A stretch of DNA of 22,632 nt from an uncultured Roseburia sp. (GTDB taxonomy: Bacteria; Bacillota; Clostridia; Lachnospirales; Lachnospiraceae). The translations under genes and the position numbers were made by a program. Positions 1-7,844 of the stretch are shown piece after piece. Where the stretch lies: assembly GCA_934309475.1 (NCBI GenBank), contig CAKRDK010000030.1, positions 1-22,632 on the forward strand. Reading direction: 5' to 3'. Position 1 is the first letter of the stretch. Every line of letters starts with the position of its first letter. The notes below the pieces were generated by a model. That model made no database searches, was not told the origin of the DNA, and was given only the letters and a program-made list of their open reading frames with translations.

Positions 1-6
1 AGGAGG
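1..6 (+). promoter_or_regulatory. rplF ribosome binding site
   Basis: A perfect AGGAGG lies 7 bases before the ATG at 14. It fixes the start of rplF and is the first element in the window. The operon continues upstream outside the window. Confidence 0.85.
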
Positions 7-13
7 TACGGGC

Positions 14-553
14 ATGTCACGTATAGGAAGAATGCCAATCGCAGTTCCAGCTGGAGTAGAAGTTGTAATTGCAGAAAATAATCATGTGACTGTAAAAGGT
101 CCAAAGGGTACTCTTGAGAGAACTCTTCCATCAGAGATGGACATCAAATTAGAAGGCTCTGAAGTTATTGTAACAAGACCTAACGATTTGAAGAAAATGA
201 AATCCTTACACGGATTAACAAGAACATTAATTAACAACATGGTAGTTGGTGTTACAGAAGGATACACAAAGGAACTTGAAGTAAACGGTGTTGGTTACAG
301 AGCTTCTAAATCTGGAAAGAAATTAACATTAAACTTAGGTTACTCCCATCCGGTAGAAATGGAAGATCCAGAAGGTCTTGAATCTACAGTAGACGGTAAC
401 AAAATTATCATTAAAGGTATCGATAAAGAAAAAGTTGGCCAGTACGCAGCTGAAATCAGAGATAAGAGAAGACCTGAACCTTACAAAGGAAAAGGTATCA
501 AATATGCTGATGAAGTTATTAGACGTAAAGTTGGTAAGACTGGTAAGAAATAA
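14..553 (+). CDS. rplF: 50S ribosomal protein L6
   Basis: L6 of the large ribosomal subunit, which binds 23S rRNA near the sarcin-ricin loop and factor-binding site. The 179-residue product begins MSRIGRMPI and has the two tandem L6 alpha-beta domains. The family signature near the C-terminus is visible as [13 protein letters not shown] at about residues 153-165. The length is normal for bacterial L6. The start is set by the AGGAGG at 1-6. It is followed after 18 bases by rplR, as in the standard spc operon order. Nothing looks abnormal. Confidence 0.98.
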   Translation: MSRIGRMPIAVPAGVEVVIAENNHVTVKGPKGTLERTLPSEMDIKLEGSEVIVTRPNDLKKMKSLHGLTRTLINNMVVGVTEGYTKELEVNGVGYRASKSGKKLTLNLGYSHPVEMEDPEGLESTVDGNKIIIKGIDKEKVGQYAAEIRDKRRPEPYKGKGIKYADEVIRRKVGKTGKK

Positions 554-571
554 TTAAAGGAGTGACAAGAA

Positions 572-940
572 ATGGTTAGTAAGAAATCAAGAACAGTAGT
601 TCGTGAAAATAAACATAGAAGAATGCGTAATCATCTTGCAGGTACAGCCGAAAGACCACGTTTAGCTGTGTTTAGAAGCAATAATCATATGTACGCTCAG
701 ATTATTGACGATACAGTTGGAAATACACTTGTTTCTGCGTCTACTCTTGACAAAGATGTAAAAGCAGAATTAGAAAAGACTAATAACGTAGATGCAGCAA
801 CCAAACTTGGTACTGTAATTGCTAAAAAAGCTTTAGATAAGGGTATTACAACTGTTGTCTTTGATAGAGGCGGATTCATATATCAGGGTAAAGTAAAAGC
901 ATTAGCAGAAGCAGCAAGAGAAGCTGGATTAGAATTCTAG
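572..940 (+). CDS. rplR: 50S ribosomal protein L18
   Basis: L18, a 5S rRNA-binding protein of the central protuberance. The 122-residue product has the usual basic N-terminal tail ([19 protein letters not shown]) followed by the L18 core, where [19 protein letters not shown] is the typical opening strand-helix region and the ending AAREAGLEF is the family C-terminus. The start has an AAAGGAGTG ribosome site. It sits between rplF and rpsE and is co-transcribed with them. Confidence 0.98.
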   Translation: MVSKKSRTVVRENKHRRMRNHLAGTAERPRLAVFRSNNHMYAQIIDDTVGNTLVSASTLDKDVKAELEKTNNVDAATKLGTVIAKKALDKGITTVVFDRGGFIYQGKVKALAEAAREAGLEF

Positions 941-954
941 TAGGAGGAAATAAC

Positions 955-1464
955 ATGAAACGTGAAATTATTGATGCTAGTCAATTAGAATTAACCGAAA
1001 AAGTAGTATCAATCAAACGTGTAACGAAAGTTGTTAAAGGTGGACGTAACATGCGTTTTACAGCTTTGGTTGTTGTTGGTGACGGCAATGGTCATGTTGG
1101 TGCTGGTTTAGGAAAAGCAACTGAAATCCCGGAAGCTATCCGCAAGGGAAAAGAAGATGCTATGAAAAAACTCATCAATGTTAAGTTAGACGATGTTGAT
1201 AGTATTACACACGATGTACAGGGAAAACATACAGGTGCATCTGTTTTATTAAAGAAATCTCCAGAAGGTACTGGTATTATCGCTGGAGGTCCTGCTCGTA
1301 ACGTATGTGAGTTAGCAGGTATTAGAAATATCCGTACAAAATCTTTAGGATCTAACAATAAGCAGAACGTTGTACTTGCTACAATCGATGCTTTAAGTCA
1401 GTTAAAATCTCCTGAAGAAGTAGCAAGACTTCGCGGTAAATCCGTAGAAGAGATTGTAGGTTAA
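955..1464 (+). CDS. rpsE: 30S ribosomal protein S5
   Basis: S5 of the small subunit, which contributes to decoding accuracy at the mRNA entry side. The 169-residue protein has the N-terminal double-stranded-RNA-binding-like S5 domain, including [19 protein letters not shown] and the glycine-rich HVGAGLGKA (about residues 30-60), then the C-terminal domain with the [17 protein letters not shown] stretch. The TAGGAGGAAA ribosome site is only 14 bases after the rplR stop. Length and order are standard. Confidence 0.98.
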   Translation: MKREIIDASQLELTEKVVSIKRVTKVVKGGRNMRFTALVVVGDGNGHVGAGLGKATEIPEAIRKGKEDAMKKLINVKLDDVDSITHDVQGKHTGASVLLKKSPEGTGIIAGGPARNVCELAGIRNIRTKSLGSNNKQNVVLATIDALSQLKSPEEVARLRGKSVEEIVG

Positions 1465-1478
1465 GGAGGAATTTTAAG

Positions 1479-1664
1479 ATGGCAGAAAAGAAACTTAAAG
1501 TAACACTTGTAAAATCTACAATTGGTGCTGTTCCAAAGAACAAGAAAACAATCGAAGCTCTTGGTTTAACAAAGTTAAACAAAACTGTTGAGTTACCAGA
1601 TAACGAAGCAACAGCAGGTGCTCTTCGTAAAGTTGCACCATACGTAAAAGTAGAAGAAGTTTAA
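1479..1664 (+). CDS. rpmD: 50S ribosomal protein L30
   Basis: L30 is a small large-subunit protein with a ferredoxin-like fold. The 61-residue product (MAEKKLKVTLVKS at the start, ALGLTKLNKTVELPDN in the middle) matches bacterial L30 in size and pattern. A TAAGGAGG site overlaps the stop region of rpsE and drives this start, so the two are probably translationally coupled. Confidence 0.97.
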   Translation: MAEKKLKVTLVKSTIGAVPKNKKTIEALGLTKLNKTVELPDNEATAGALRKVAPYVKVEEV

Positions 1665-1693
1665 AATAAGATTATAAAGAAGGAGGTGCCGGT

Positions 1694-2134
1694 ATGGATT
1701 TATCAAATTTACACAAAGCAGAAGGATCTACCCAGAACGATAACTTCAGAAGAGGTCGTGGACATGGATCAGGAAATGGTAAAACTGCAGGTAAGGGACA
1801 TAAAGGCCAGAAAGCTCGTTCAGGAGCACCTAGACCAGGTTTTGAAGGTGGTCAGATGCCATTATACAGAAGATTGCCAAAGAGAGGTTTCAAATGCAGA
1901 AACTCTAAGACAATCGTTGGAATTAACCTTTCCGCTTTAGAAAGATTTGAGAATGATTCTGTAGTTTCTATCGAAACATTAATCGAAGCAGGTATCGTAA
2001 AGAACCCAAGAGATGGTGTAAAAATCCTTGGTAATGGCGAACTTACTAAGAAGCTTACAGTTCAGGCAAGTGCATTCAGCGCAAGTGCGAAAGAGAAGAT
2101 TGAGGCTCTTGGCGGAAAAACAGAGGTGATCTAA
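1694..2134 (+). CDS. rplO: 50S ribosomal protein L15
   Basis: L15 binds 23S rRNA during large-subunit assembly. The 146-residue protein has the long glycine- and lysine-rich N-terminal extension typical of the family ([20 protein letters not shown], about residues 20-39) and a globular C-terminal part. The AGGAGGT at 1681-1687 fixes the ATG at 1694. The stop TAA shares one base with the secY start (TAATG), a tight coupling of L15 to SecY synthesis. Confidence 0.98.
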   Translation: MDLSNLHKAEGSTQNDNFRRGRGHGSGNGKTAGKGHKGQKARSGAPRPGFEGGQMPLYRRLPKRGFKCRNSKTIVGINLSALERFENDSVVSIETLIEAGIVKNPRDGVKILGNGELTKKLTVQASAFSASAKEKIEALGGKTEVI

Positions 2135-3450
2135 TGCTAGAGACGCTCCGCAATGCATTTAAAATTAAAGATATTCGAAAAAGAATTATTTTTACTTTTT
2201 GTATGCTTGTAGTCATCAGAATAGGAAGTCAGCTTCCTATTCCTGGTGTCGACAGCAGTGTATTTGCAAACTGGTTTGATAGTCAGACAGCGGATGGAAT
2301 GGGATTTTTTGATGCAGTGACAGGTGGATCATTCTACAACATGTCAATCTTTGCATTGAATATTACTCCGTATATTACTTCATCCATTATTATGCAGCTT
2401 CTTACAATTGCAATACCGAAATTGGAAGAAATGCAGCGTGACGGAGAAGAAGGTCGAAAGAAGATTGCAGAAATCACCAGATATCTGACAATCGCATTAG
2501 CATTAATCGAATCAGTTGCAATGGCAATCGGATTTGGTAGAGGCAATTACTTAGAAGAGTTTAATGCCTTGAATGTTATCATGGTAATTGCAACTTTGAC
2601 AGCAGGTTCGGCAGTTCTTATGTGGATTGGTGAGCGTATTACTGAAAAAGGTGTTGGAAATGGTATTTCCATCGTACTTACAATTAACATCATTTCCCGT
2701 ATGCCGGATGATTTAGGCTCTCTCTATGAGCAGTTTATGAAGGGAAAAACAGTTCCGTATGCAGTACTTTCCGCAGTTATCATTCTTGCAATCATCGTTG
2801 CAATGGTACTCTTTGTAGTATTATTACAGGGTGGTGAGAGAAGAATTCCTGTTCAGTATTCCAAGAAGATTCAGGGAAGAAAACAGGTTGGCGGACAGTC
2901 AACGAACATTCCGCTGAAAGTAAATACCAGTGGTGTTATTCCAGTCATCTTTGCACAGTCCTTAATGCAGACACCGGTGATTATCGCCAGCGTGTTAGGA
3001 AAAGGAAATGGAAATGGTATCGGAAGTAAGATTCTGAAAGGATTATCCCAGTCTAACTGGTGTGATCCGGACAATATGGTATATTCAATTGGTTTGGTTG
3101 TCTATATTATTTTGATTATTGCATTTGCTTACTTCTATACATCAATTACCTTTAATCCATTAGAGATTGCAAACAATATGAAAAAAGCAGGTGGCTTTAT
3201 TCCGGGTATCAGACCAGGAAAGCCAACCAGTGATTATCTGAATAAGATATTAAACTACATTGTCTTTATAGGAGCAGTTGGTTTATCAATCGTTGCATTT
3301 GTTCCGATTTTCTTCAATGGTGTATTTGGTGCGGACGTATCCTTCGGTGGAACATCCATCATCATTATCGTCGGAGTGGTTATTGAAACATTAAAACAGA
3401 TTGAGTCCCAGATGTTAGTACGTTACTATAAAGGATTCTTAAATGATTAA
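2134..3450 (+). CDS. secY: preprotein translocase subunit SecY
   Basis: Channel-forming subunit of the SecYEG protein translocon in the cytoplasmic membrane. The 438-residue protein has ten predicted membrane segments. Visible family features are the N-terminal KDIRKRIIFTFCMLVVIRIG (helix 1), the plug-region GVDSS, the TPYITSSIIMQLL segment (helix 2), the cytoplasmic loop QGGERRIPVQYSKK, and GFIPGIRPGKPT before the last helices. The start overlaps the rplO stop by one base. It is the last strictly packed gene before a 153-base gap leading to adk. Confidence 0.98.
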   Translation: MLETLRNAFKIKDIRKRIIFTFCMLVVIRIGSQLPIPGVDSSVFANWFDSQTADGMGFFDAVTGGSFYNMSIFALNITPYITSSIIMQLLTIAIPKLEEMQRDGEEGRKKIAEITRYLTIALALIESVAMAIGFGRGNYLEEFNALNVIMVIATLTAGSAVLMWIGERITEKGVGNGISIVLTINIISRMPDDLGSLYEQFMKGKTVPYAVLSAVIILAIIVAMVLFVVLLQGGERRIPVQYSKKIQGRKQVGGQSTNIPLKVNTSGVIPVIFAQSLMQTPVIIASVLGKGNGNGIGSKILKGLSQSNWCDPDNMVYSIGLVVYIILIIAFAYFYTSITFNPLEIANNMKKAGGFIPGIRPGKPTSDYLNKILNYIVFIGAVGLSIVAFVPIFFNGVFGADVSFGGTSIIIIVGVVIETLKQIESQMLVRYYKGFLND

Positions 3451-3458
3451 AGCATAGA

Positions 3459-3509
3459 TTTGGAGATACGGACAGATGCATTTACAAGTGTATTTGCTGT
3501 ATCTCCAAA
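3459..3509 (+). other. stem-loop between secY and adk
   Basis: An 11-base perfect inverted repeat, TTTGGAGATAC at 3459-3469 and GTATCTCCAAA at 3499-3509, encloses a 29-base loop. Inside it, CAG/CTG and ATGCA/TGTAT can extend the pairing. No T-run follows, so it does not look like an intrinsic terminator. It could be an RNA-processing or mRNA-stability element separating secY from adk. Its function is not shown by the sequence. Confidence 0.6.
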
Positions 3510-3603
3510 AGTGCGTTGAAAACAAGTGTATCGTGCCTGCAAAGAGCGCAAAGGCAGCGGAAATGCCGTGGAAGCTGCAGGCAGCAAGAAAGGGCAGAAA
3601 AAT

Positions 3604-4248
3604 ATGAAAATTATCATGTTAGGGGCTCCGGGAGCCGGAAAAGGAACACAGGCAAAACAGATTGCAGACAAATATCAGATTCCACACATCTCAACAGGAG
3701 ATATTTTCCGTGCCAATATTAAAAACGGAACAGAATTAGGACAGAAAGCAAAACAGTACATGGATCAGGGACTTTTAGTTCCGGATGAATTGACATGTGA
3801 TTTGGTAATGGATAGAATACAGCAGGATGACTGCAAGAACGGATTCGTATTAGACGGATTCCCAAGAACAATTCCTCAGGCAGAGGCATTGGATGCAGCA
3901 CTTGATAAAATAAATGAAAAAATGGACTATGCCATCGACGTAGATGTTCCGGATGAGAACATTGTAAGCAGAATGAGCGGAAGACGCGCATGCTTAAATT
4001 GTGGTGCAACCTACCATGTTGTGACAATCCCGACAAAAGTAGAGGGAATCTGTGACAGATGTGGAAGCCCGGTTGTATTACGTGACGATGACAAGCCGGA
4101 AACAGTTCAGAAACGTCTGACTGTTTACCATGATCAGACACAGCCTCTGATTGATTATTACAAGAAACAGAACATTTTGAAATCAGTTGACGGTACTCAG
4201 CCAATGGAAAAAGTATTTGCTGATATTACCGCTATTTTAGGAGCATAG
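3604..4248 (+). CDS. adk: adenylate kinase, zinc-binding LID type
   Basis: Cytosolic adenylate kinase interconverts ATP + AMP and 2 ADP. From the ATG at 3604 the product has 214 residues. The P-loop GAPGAGKGT is at residues 7-15, the AMP-binding TGDIFR at about 31-36, and DGFPRT at about 84-89. The LID carries four cysteines (130, 133, 150, 153) in the CxxC...CxxC pattern of zinc-containing Gram-positive enzymes. The frame is open 26 codons further upstream, but that part has no family similarity, and an AAAGGG lies just before 3604, so the shorter start is preferred. The stop is 2 bases before map. Confidence 0.97.
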   Translation: MKIIMLGAPGAGKGTQAKQIADKYQIPHISTGDIFRANIKNGTELGQKAKQYMDQGLLVPDELTCDLVMDRIQQDDCKNGFVLDGFPRTIPQAEALDAALDKINEKMDYAIDVDVPDENIVSRMSGRRACLNCGATYHVVTIPTKVEGICDRCGSPVVLRDDDKPETVQKRLTVYHDQTQPLIDYYKKQNILKSVDGTQPMEKVFADITAILGA

Positions 4249-4250
4249 AG

Positions 4251-5036
4251 ATGCCTGTAACAATAAAATCCGCCCGCGAAATCGAGCTGATGCGCAATGC
4301 CGGAAAGATTCTCGCTAAGGTACATGAAGACCTTGGAAAAGAATTAAAGCCAGGCATGACCACATTAGAAATTGATAAGCTGGGAGAGGATATGATTCGT
4401 AGCTTTGGTTGTGAGCCATCTTTTTTGAATTATTGTGGTTATCCGGGTTCCGTGTGCGTCTCAGTCAATGAGGAAGTGGTACATGGAATACCGAGTGCGA
4501 AAAAGATAATAAAAGAAGGCGACATTGTAAGTTTAGATATCGGTGTGATTTACAAGGGATATCATTCCGATGCGGCAAGAACACACGGAGTTGGTGAAAT
4601 CTCCGAGGATGCACGGCTTTTAATAGAAAGAACACGTCAAAGCTTTTTTGAAGGAATCAAGTATGCATATGCCGGAAGACACTTGCATGAGATTTCAAGA
4701 GCAGTCGGAGAATATGCACAGAGTTTTGGATACGGTGTGGTTCGTGACCTCTGTGGTCATGGAATTGGATCGCATTTACATGAAGAACCGGAGATACCGA
4801 ACTTTAAACAGTTCCGCAGAGGCATCAAGCTTCGTCCGGGAATGACGCTGGCAATTGAGCCAATGGTCAACCTCGGAACAGAAGATGTGGTATGGATGGA
4901 TGATGAATGGACCGTTATATCAGAAGATATGTCGTTGTCTGCACATTATGAGAACACGATTTTAATTACCGACGGTGAGCCGGAGATTCTGACATTGACA
5001 GAATCCGAAATCGCAGCCGGAATCGGTGTGAAATAA
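4251..5036 (+). CDS. map: type I methionine aminopeptidase
   Basis: Removes the initiator methionine from nascent proteins in the cytosol, using a two-metal site. The 261-residue product shows the pita-bread metal ligands in order: D96 (SLDIGV), D107 (HSDAAR), H170 (CGHGIG), E203 (AIEPM) and E234 (HYENT), with the substrate-side H78 (VVHGIP). The spacing is offset by one from the E. coli enzyme. It lacks the N-terminal zinc-finger extension found in some relatives. It starts 2 bases after the adk stop and is coupled to it. The adk-map-infA order is classic for Firmicutes. Confidence 0.97.
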   Translation: MPVTIKSAREIELMRNAGKILAKVHEDLGKELKPGMTTLEIDKLGEDMIRSFGCEPSFLNYCGYPGSVCVSVNEEVVHGIPSAKKIIKEGDIVSLDIGVIYKGYHSDAARTHGVGEISEDARLLIERTRQSFFEGIKYAYAGRHLHEISRAVGEYAQSFGYGVVRDLCGHGIGSHLHEEPEIPNFKQFRRGIKLRPGMTLAIEPMVNLGTEDVVWMDDEWTVISEDMSLSAHYENTILITDGEPEILTLTESEIAAGIGVK

Positions 5037-5083
5037 AACCGAGACAGAGTCGGGCAAAAAATACAGTCAGGCGGTGACAAGAT

Positions 5084-5404
5084 ATGAAGATAGAATTTGC
5101 AACGTCGAAATCCGGGCATGACAAAAATCAGGTTTACCTGGTTTTAGAGCAGGAAAGAGATTTTGTTTATCTGGTCAATGGTGTAACAAAACCGTTGGAA
5201 CATCCGAAGAAAAAGAACAGAAAACATGTTCAGATTATCAAAAATCTTCCGATACAAGTAGAGGAAGTTTTAAAAACCGGTATGACAGATATTACAATAA
5301 AAAAAGCAATCAATGAATATTTACGAATAAGTAAGCAGGAGGCAAATCCTCCCCTCACCCAAAGGGGTTCGGACTTTTGCTCCGCAAAAATGAAGGAGGA
5401 TTGA
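5084..5404 (+). CDS. KOW-domain RNA-binding protein, L14e-like
   Basis: Small KOW-motif protein of the type commonly found between map and infA in Clostridia; its precise role is not established. The N-terminal half (residues 1-60) shows the SKSGHDKNQVYLVLEQE opening with beta strands and the basic PKKKNRKHVQIIK segment at about 41-53, consistent with RNA or ribosome binding. Residues 88-106 are unusual: they are encoded by a palindromic element at 5345-5402 and look like appended non-family sequence. The stop TGA lies 4 bases before the infA start. The name is by family resemblance and context. Confidence 0.8.
   Translation: MKIEFATSKSGHDKNQVYLVLEQERDFVYLVNGVTKPLEHPKKKNRKHVQIIKNLPIQVEEVLKTGMTDITIKKAINEYLRISKQEANPPLTQRGSDFCSAKMKED
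5345..5402 (+). repeat. palindromic element covering the infA Shine-Dalgarno
   Basis: An 8-base perfect inverted repeat, AATCCTCC at 5345-5352 and GGAGGATT at 5395-5402, bounds a 58-base segment. Inside are TTTTGC/GCAAAA (5375-5380 and 5384-5389) and a CCC/GGG hairpin (5358-5360 and 5364-5366). Folded, this is a three-way junction. The right arm is the infA ribosome binding site. The left part encodes the odd C-terminus of the KOW protein. It could be a small inserted palindromic (MITE-like or REP-like) element or an evolved translational switch. Confidence 0.65.
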
Positions 5405-5407
5405 AAA

Positions 5408-5626
5408 ATGTCAAAAGCAGATGTGATCGAAGTAGAAGGAGTTGTAGTGGAGAAATTGCCTAACGCATTCTTCAAAGTAGAACTCGAAAACGGACACCAG
5501 ATCTTAGCAACTATCAGTGGAAAATTACGCATGAACTTCATCCGTATTTTACCTGGTGACAAAGTAACTATTGAAATGTCCCCATATGATTTAACCAAGG
5601 GAAGAATCATATGGAGAGATAAATAA
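5408..5626 (+). CDS. infA: translation initiation factor IF-1
   Basis: IF-1 binds the ribosomal A site during initiation. The 72-residue product is a single S1/OB-fold: the start [20 protein letters not shown], the central [15 protein letters not shown] and the ending [12 protein letters not shown] are all family-typical. AAGGAGGA lies just upstream of the ATG at 5408, but it forms one arm of the inverted repeat at 5345-5402, so translation may depend on opening that structure, for example by ribosomes finishing the preceding gene. Confidence 0.97.
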   Translation: MSKADVIEVEGVVVEKLPNAFFKVELENGHQILATISGKLRMNFIRILPGDKVTIEMSPYDLTKGRIIWRDK

Positions 5627-5642
5627 ATTATTGAAAAAATCA

Positions 5643-5671
5643 TTGACTTCCAAAGAAAGTTCGAATATAAT
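5643..5671 (+). promoter_or_regulatory. sigma-A type promoter before rpmJ
   Basis: TTGACT at 5643-5648 and a perfect TATAAT at 5666-5671 are separated by exactly 17 bases. This is the best promoter match within the ribosomal cluster and would start transcription near 5678, giving rpmJ and the alpha-operon genes their own promoter. Confidence 0.8.
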
Positions 5672-5696
5672 ATTATTCGGACACTTTTGGAAAGCT

Positions 5697-5725
5697 CTCG
5701 AAGTGCGCTTTTTTACGTGCTCGAG
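5697..5725 (+). other. stem-loop in the rpmJ leader
   Basis: CTCGA(A)GTGCG at 5697-5707 pairs with CGTGCTCGAG at 5716-5725 using two G-U pairs and one bulged A. The loop is T-rich. It lies about 20 bases into the transcript from the 5643-5671 promoter and before the rpmJ ribosome site. It may be a leader control or stability element. Confidence 0.45.
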
Positions 5726-5751
5726 CGTTTCATGAGAAAGGAGGATTTGCT

Positions 5752-5865
5752 GTGAAGGTAAGATCATCAGTTAAACCTATTTGCGAAAAATGCAAAGTCA
5801 TTAAAAGAAAAGGAAGCATCAGAATTATCTGTGAAAATCCAAAACACAAACAGAGACAGGGTTAA
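5752..5865 (+). CDS. rpmJ: 50S ribosomal protein L36
   Basis: L36, the smallest large-subunit protein. The 37-residue product begins at a GTG (5752), preceded by AAAGGAGGA. It is the zinc-binding form: C11, C14, C27 and H32 give the CxxC...C....H pattern ([13 protein letters not shown]...[13 protein letters not shown]). The gene is too short for most ORF finders, but its position between infA and rpsM and its complete signature make it certain. It is followed by a 388-base gap that is unusual for this operon. Confidence 0.96.
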   Translation: MKVRSSVKPICEKCKVIKRKGSIRIICENPKHKQRQG

Positions 5866-6253
5866 TTATTCCTTATTCTGATCGTAATAGTACCATAACT
5901 ATTACAAATTCATTATGTGCGGCTGCAGTGGAACACCTGGTTAGGTTGTAGACACTGTTATCATAATAACAGCAATGGATAGCTGCTTTGTTATGTTAAT
6001 ACCGAGACATAACAGAGAAAACATCGAAAAATGATGAACATGCGATGGCACACATTTCAGGCCGGATGACAACGGAGCTGCCTAGCTGTGATTCGACAGC
6101 AAAGATATCATGCCGTTATGGGTTGGAAGATTTTTCCAAAAGGTATGGGGAAGAAGAGCTTTGTAGGAAGTCATGAGGTCAAAGTGACTTTACGTTGATA
6201 CTAAAAACTTAGATGCAGAAGGCATCGGAGAATTAATGGAGGTTAAAAAACAC
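5866..6253 (+). other. structured non-coding region between rpmJ and rpsM
   Basis: There is no credible ORF in these 388 bases, but there are many hairpins: GTAATAGT/ACTATTAC (5884-5905), CTGTTAT/ATAACAG (5955-5972), an 11-pair stem 5986-5996 with 6007-6017, CATCG/CGATG (6022-6047), GCTGT/ACAGC (6085-6100) within AACGG/CCGTT (6071-6117), TTGGAA/TTCCAA (6123-6139), AAGTCA/TGACTT (6168-6190) and GATGC/GCATC (6212-6226). GCGGCT (5919-5924) can pair with AGCTGC (5981-5986). This suggests a folded leader or independent small RNA. In E. coli, S4 represses its operon through a leader before rpsM, so autoregulation is a natural hypothesis. No known RNA family was recognised. Confidence 0.55.
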
Positions 6254-6622
6254 ATGGCTCGTATTGCAGGTGTAGATTTACCAAGAGAAAAACGTGTAGA
6301 AATCGGATTAACTTATATCTACGGAATCGGTAGAGTAAGTGCAGACCGTATCTTAGCAGAAGCTAATGTAGACCCAAATACTCGTTGTAAAGATTTAACA
6401 GACGACGATGTAAAGAGAATCAGTGCAGTTATCGATGAAACTCAGACTGTAGAAGGTGATTTAAGAAGAGAAATCGCTCTTAACATCAAGAGATTACAGG
6501 AGATTGGATGCTATCGTGGTATCCGTCATAGAAAAGGTCTTCCAGTTCGTGGACAGAAGACAAAGACAAACGCTAGAACTCGTAAGGGTCCAAAGAGAAC
6601 TGTTGCTAACAAGAAGAAATAA
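6254..6622 (+). CDS. rpsM: 30S ribosomal protein S13
   Basis: S13 sits in the small-subunit head and contacts the P-site tRNA and the inter-subunit bridges. From the ATG at 6254 the product has 122 residues, starting [21 protein letters not shown] and ending in the basic tail; the signature [18 protein letters not shown] is at about residues 86-103. A possible earlier ATG at 6236 overlaps the ribosome site GGAGG (6238-6242), so 6254 is the better start. First gene of the S13-S11-S4-alpha-L17 block. Confidence 0.97.
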   Translation: MARIAGVDLPREKRVEIGLTYIYGIGRVSADRILAEANVDPNTRCKDLTDDDVKRISAVIDETQTVEGDLRREIALNIKRLQEIGCYRGIRHRKGLPVRGQKTKTNARTRKGPKRTVANKKK

Positions 6623-6698
6623 GTAACAGCGCAAGGTGTTTGTATAGAAACAATTGAAAATTATTCATTTATTTTAGAGAAAGTAGGTTAGTTTAGAT

Positions 6699-7091
6699 AT
6701 GGCTAAAGTTACAAAAAAAGTGACAAAGAAGCGTGTAAAGAAAAACGTTGAACGCGGACAGGCACATATTCAGTCATCTTTCAACAATACAATCGTAACA
6801 ATCACAGATGCTGAAGGTAATGCTTTATCATGGGCAAGTGCTGGTGGTCTTGGATTTAGAGGTTCAAGAAAATCTACTCCATATGCTGCACAGATGGCTG
6901 CAGAGACAGCAACAAAGGCAGCTTTAATTCACGGATTAAAAACAGTTGACGTTATGGTAAAAGGACCAGGTTCAGGAAGAGAAGCAGCAATTCGTGCGCT
7001 TTCTGCTTGCGGTCTTGAAGTTACAAGTATCAAAGACGTAACTCCAGTACCTCATAACGGATGTCGTCCACCAAAACGTAGAAGAGTTTAA
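6699..7091 (+). CDS. rpsK: 30S ribosomal protein S11
   Basis: S11 forms part of the mRNA exit platform of the small subunit. The 130-residue protein has the basic N-terminus ([13 protein letters not shown]), the core motif [16 protein letters not shown] (about residues 22-37) and the invariant C-terminus [12 protein letters not shown]. The ribosome site is weak (GTAGGT, about 10 bases upstream) compared with its neighbours. A 76-base gap separates it from rpsM. Confidence 0.97.
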   Translation: MAKVTKKVTKKRVKKNVERGQAHIQSSFNNTIVTITDAEGNALSWASAGGLGFRGSRKSTPYAAQMAAETATKAALIHGLKTVDVMVKGPGSGREAAIRALSACGLEVTSIKDVTPVPHNGCRPPKRRRV

Positions 7092-7110
7092 TTAGGAGGT
7101 AGAGACTAAG

Positions 7111-7704
7111 ATGGCAGTAAATAAAGTACCTGTTCTGAAAAGATGTAGATCCCTTGGTTTAGAGCCAAGTTACTTAGGATATGATAAGAAATCCAATAGA
7201 GAATTAAAAAGAGCTAACAAGAAGATGTCTGAGTACGGTCTTCAGTTAAGAGAGAAACAGAAAGCTAAATTCATCTATGGTGTATTAGAGAAGCCTTTCC
7301 ATAACTACTATGAGAGAGCTGATAAGATGAAAGGAATGACTGGTCAGAACTTAATGACTATGTTAGAGTCCAGATTAGATAACGTTGTATTCCGTTTAGG
7401 ATTTGCAAGAACTAGAAGAGAAGCTAGACAGATCGTTGATCACAAATTCGTATTAGTAAACGGAAAACAGGTTAATATCCCATCTTACTTAGTAAAAGCT
7501 GGTGATGTGATTGAAATCAGAGAGAAGAGCAAAGGTCTTCAGAGAATGAAAGACGTTGTTGAAGTAACTGGTGGAAGATTAGTTCCAGACTGGTTAGATT
7601 GCGATATTGAAAAATTACAGGGAACTGTAAAAGAATTACCTTCCAGAGAGCAGATCGACGTTCCAGTTGATGAAATGCTTATCGTCGAGTTATATTCTAA
7701 ATAA
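7111..7704 (+). CDS. rpsD: 30S ribosomal protein S4
   Basis: S4 nucleates small-subunit assembly by binding the 5' domain of 16S rRNA and is a known autoregulator in several bacteria. The 197-residue product lacks the N-terminal zinc cysteine cluster (only one Cys, in KRCRSLG), so it is the zinc-free form. The central S4 RNA-binding domain (ESRLDNVVFRLGFARTRREARQIV, about residues 86-109, continuing through FVLVNGKQVNIPSYLVKAGD) is intact. An AGGAGG site precedes the start. Lying before rpoA, it would control RNA polymerase and ribosome output together if it autoregulates. Confidence 0.97.
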   Translation: MAVNKVPVLKRCRSLGLEPSYLGYDKKSNRELKRANKKMSEYGLQLREKQKAKFIYGVLEKPFHNYYERADKMKGMTGQNLMTMLESRLDNVVFRLGFARTRREARQIVDHKFVLVNGKQVNIPSYLVKAGDVIEIREKSKGLQRMKDVVEVTGGRLVPDWLDCDIEKLQGTVKELPSREQIDVPVDEMLIVELYSK

Positions 7705-7724
7705 ATAATAGTCGTGTTAGGAAG

Positions 7725-7793
7725 AACCGGACAACAGCAGGAGTATTTTTTGTATTTTTACTTAAAATACTTTTGCTGTCTTTGTCGGTTTTT
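7725..7793 (+). terminator. long inverted repeat, possible attenuator before rpoA
   Basis: Arms at 7725-7749 and 7764-7790 (AACCGGACAACAGCAGGAG... against ...CTGTCTTTGTCGGTT) pair over roughly 22 positions with small bulges and G-U pairs, and a T-run continues to 7793. It resembles an intrinsic terminator or attenuator in the gap between rpsD and rpoA, since rpoA still has to be transcribed. Confidence 0.55.
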
Positions 7794-7844
7794 GATAAGC
7801 TATAAATAGTTAAGCAATGAAACCCGAGAAGGAGGGACTTTGTA

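Noticed and set aside
1686..1940. 84-residue ORF overlapping rplO in another frame
   Set aside because: Shadow of rplO. It begins inside the rplO ribosome site and has no family resemblance.
3526..3603. N-terminal 26-residue extension of adenylate kinase
   Set aside because: The in-frame upstream start has no family similarity before the P-loop segment. The ATG at 3604 gives the standard 214-residue enzyme.
5916..6226. GTGCG at 5916-5920 as the 5' end of a group II intron or group II-like RNA
   Set aside because: GTGCG is a common short match. I found no domain V-like hairpin and no reverse transcriptase, and could not trace the domain I tertiary motifs, so the region is described only as structured non-coding sequence.
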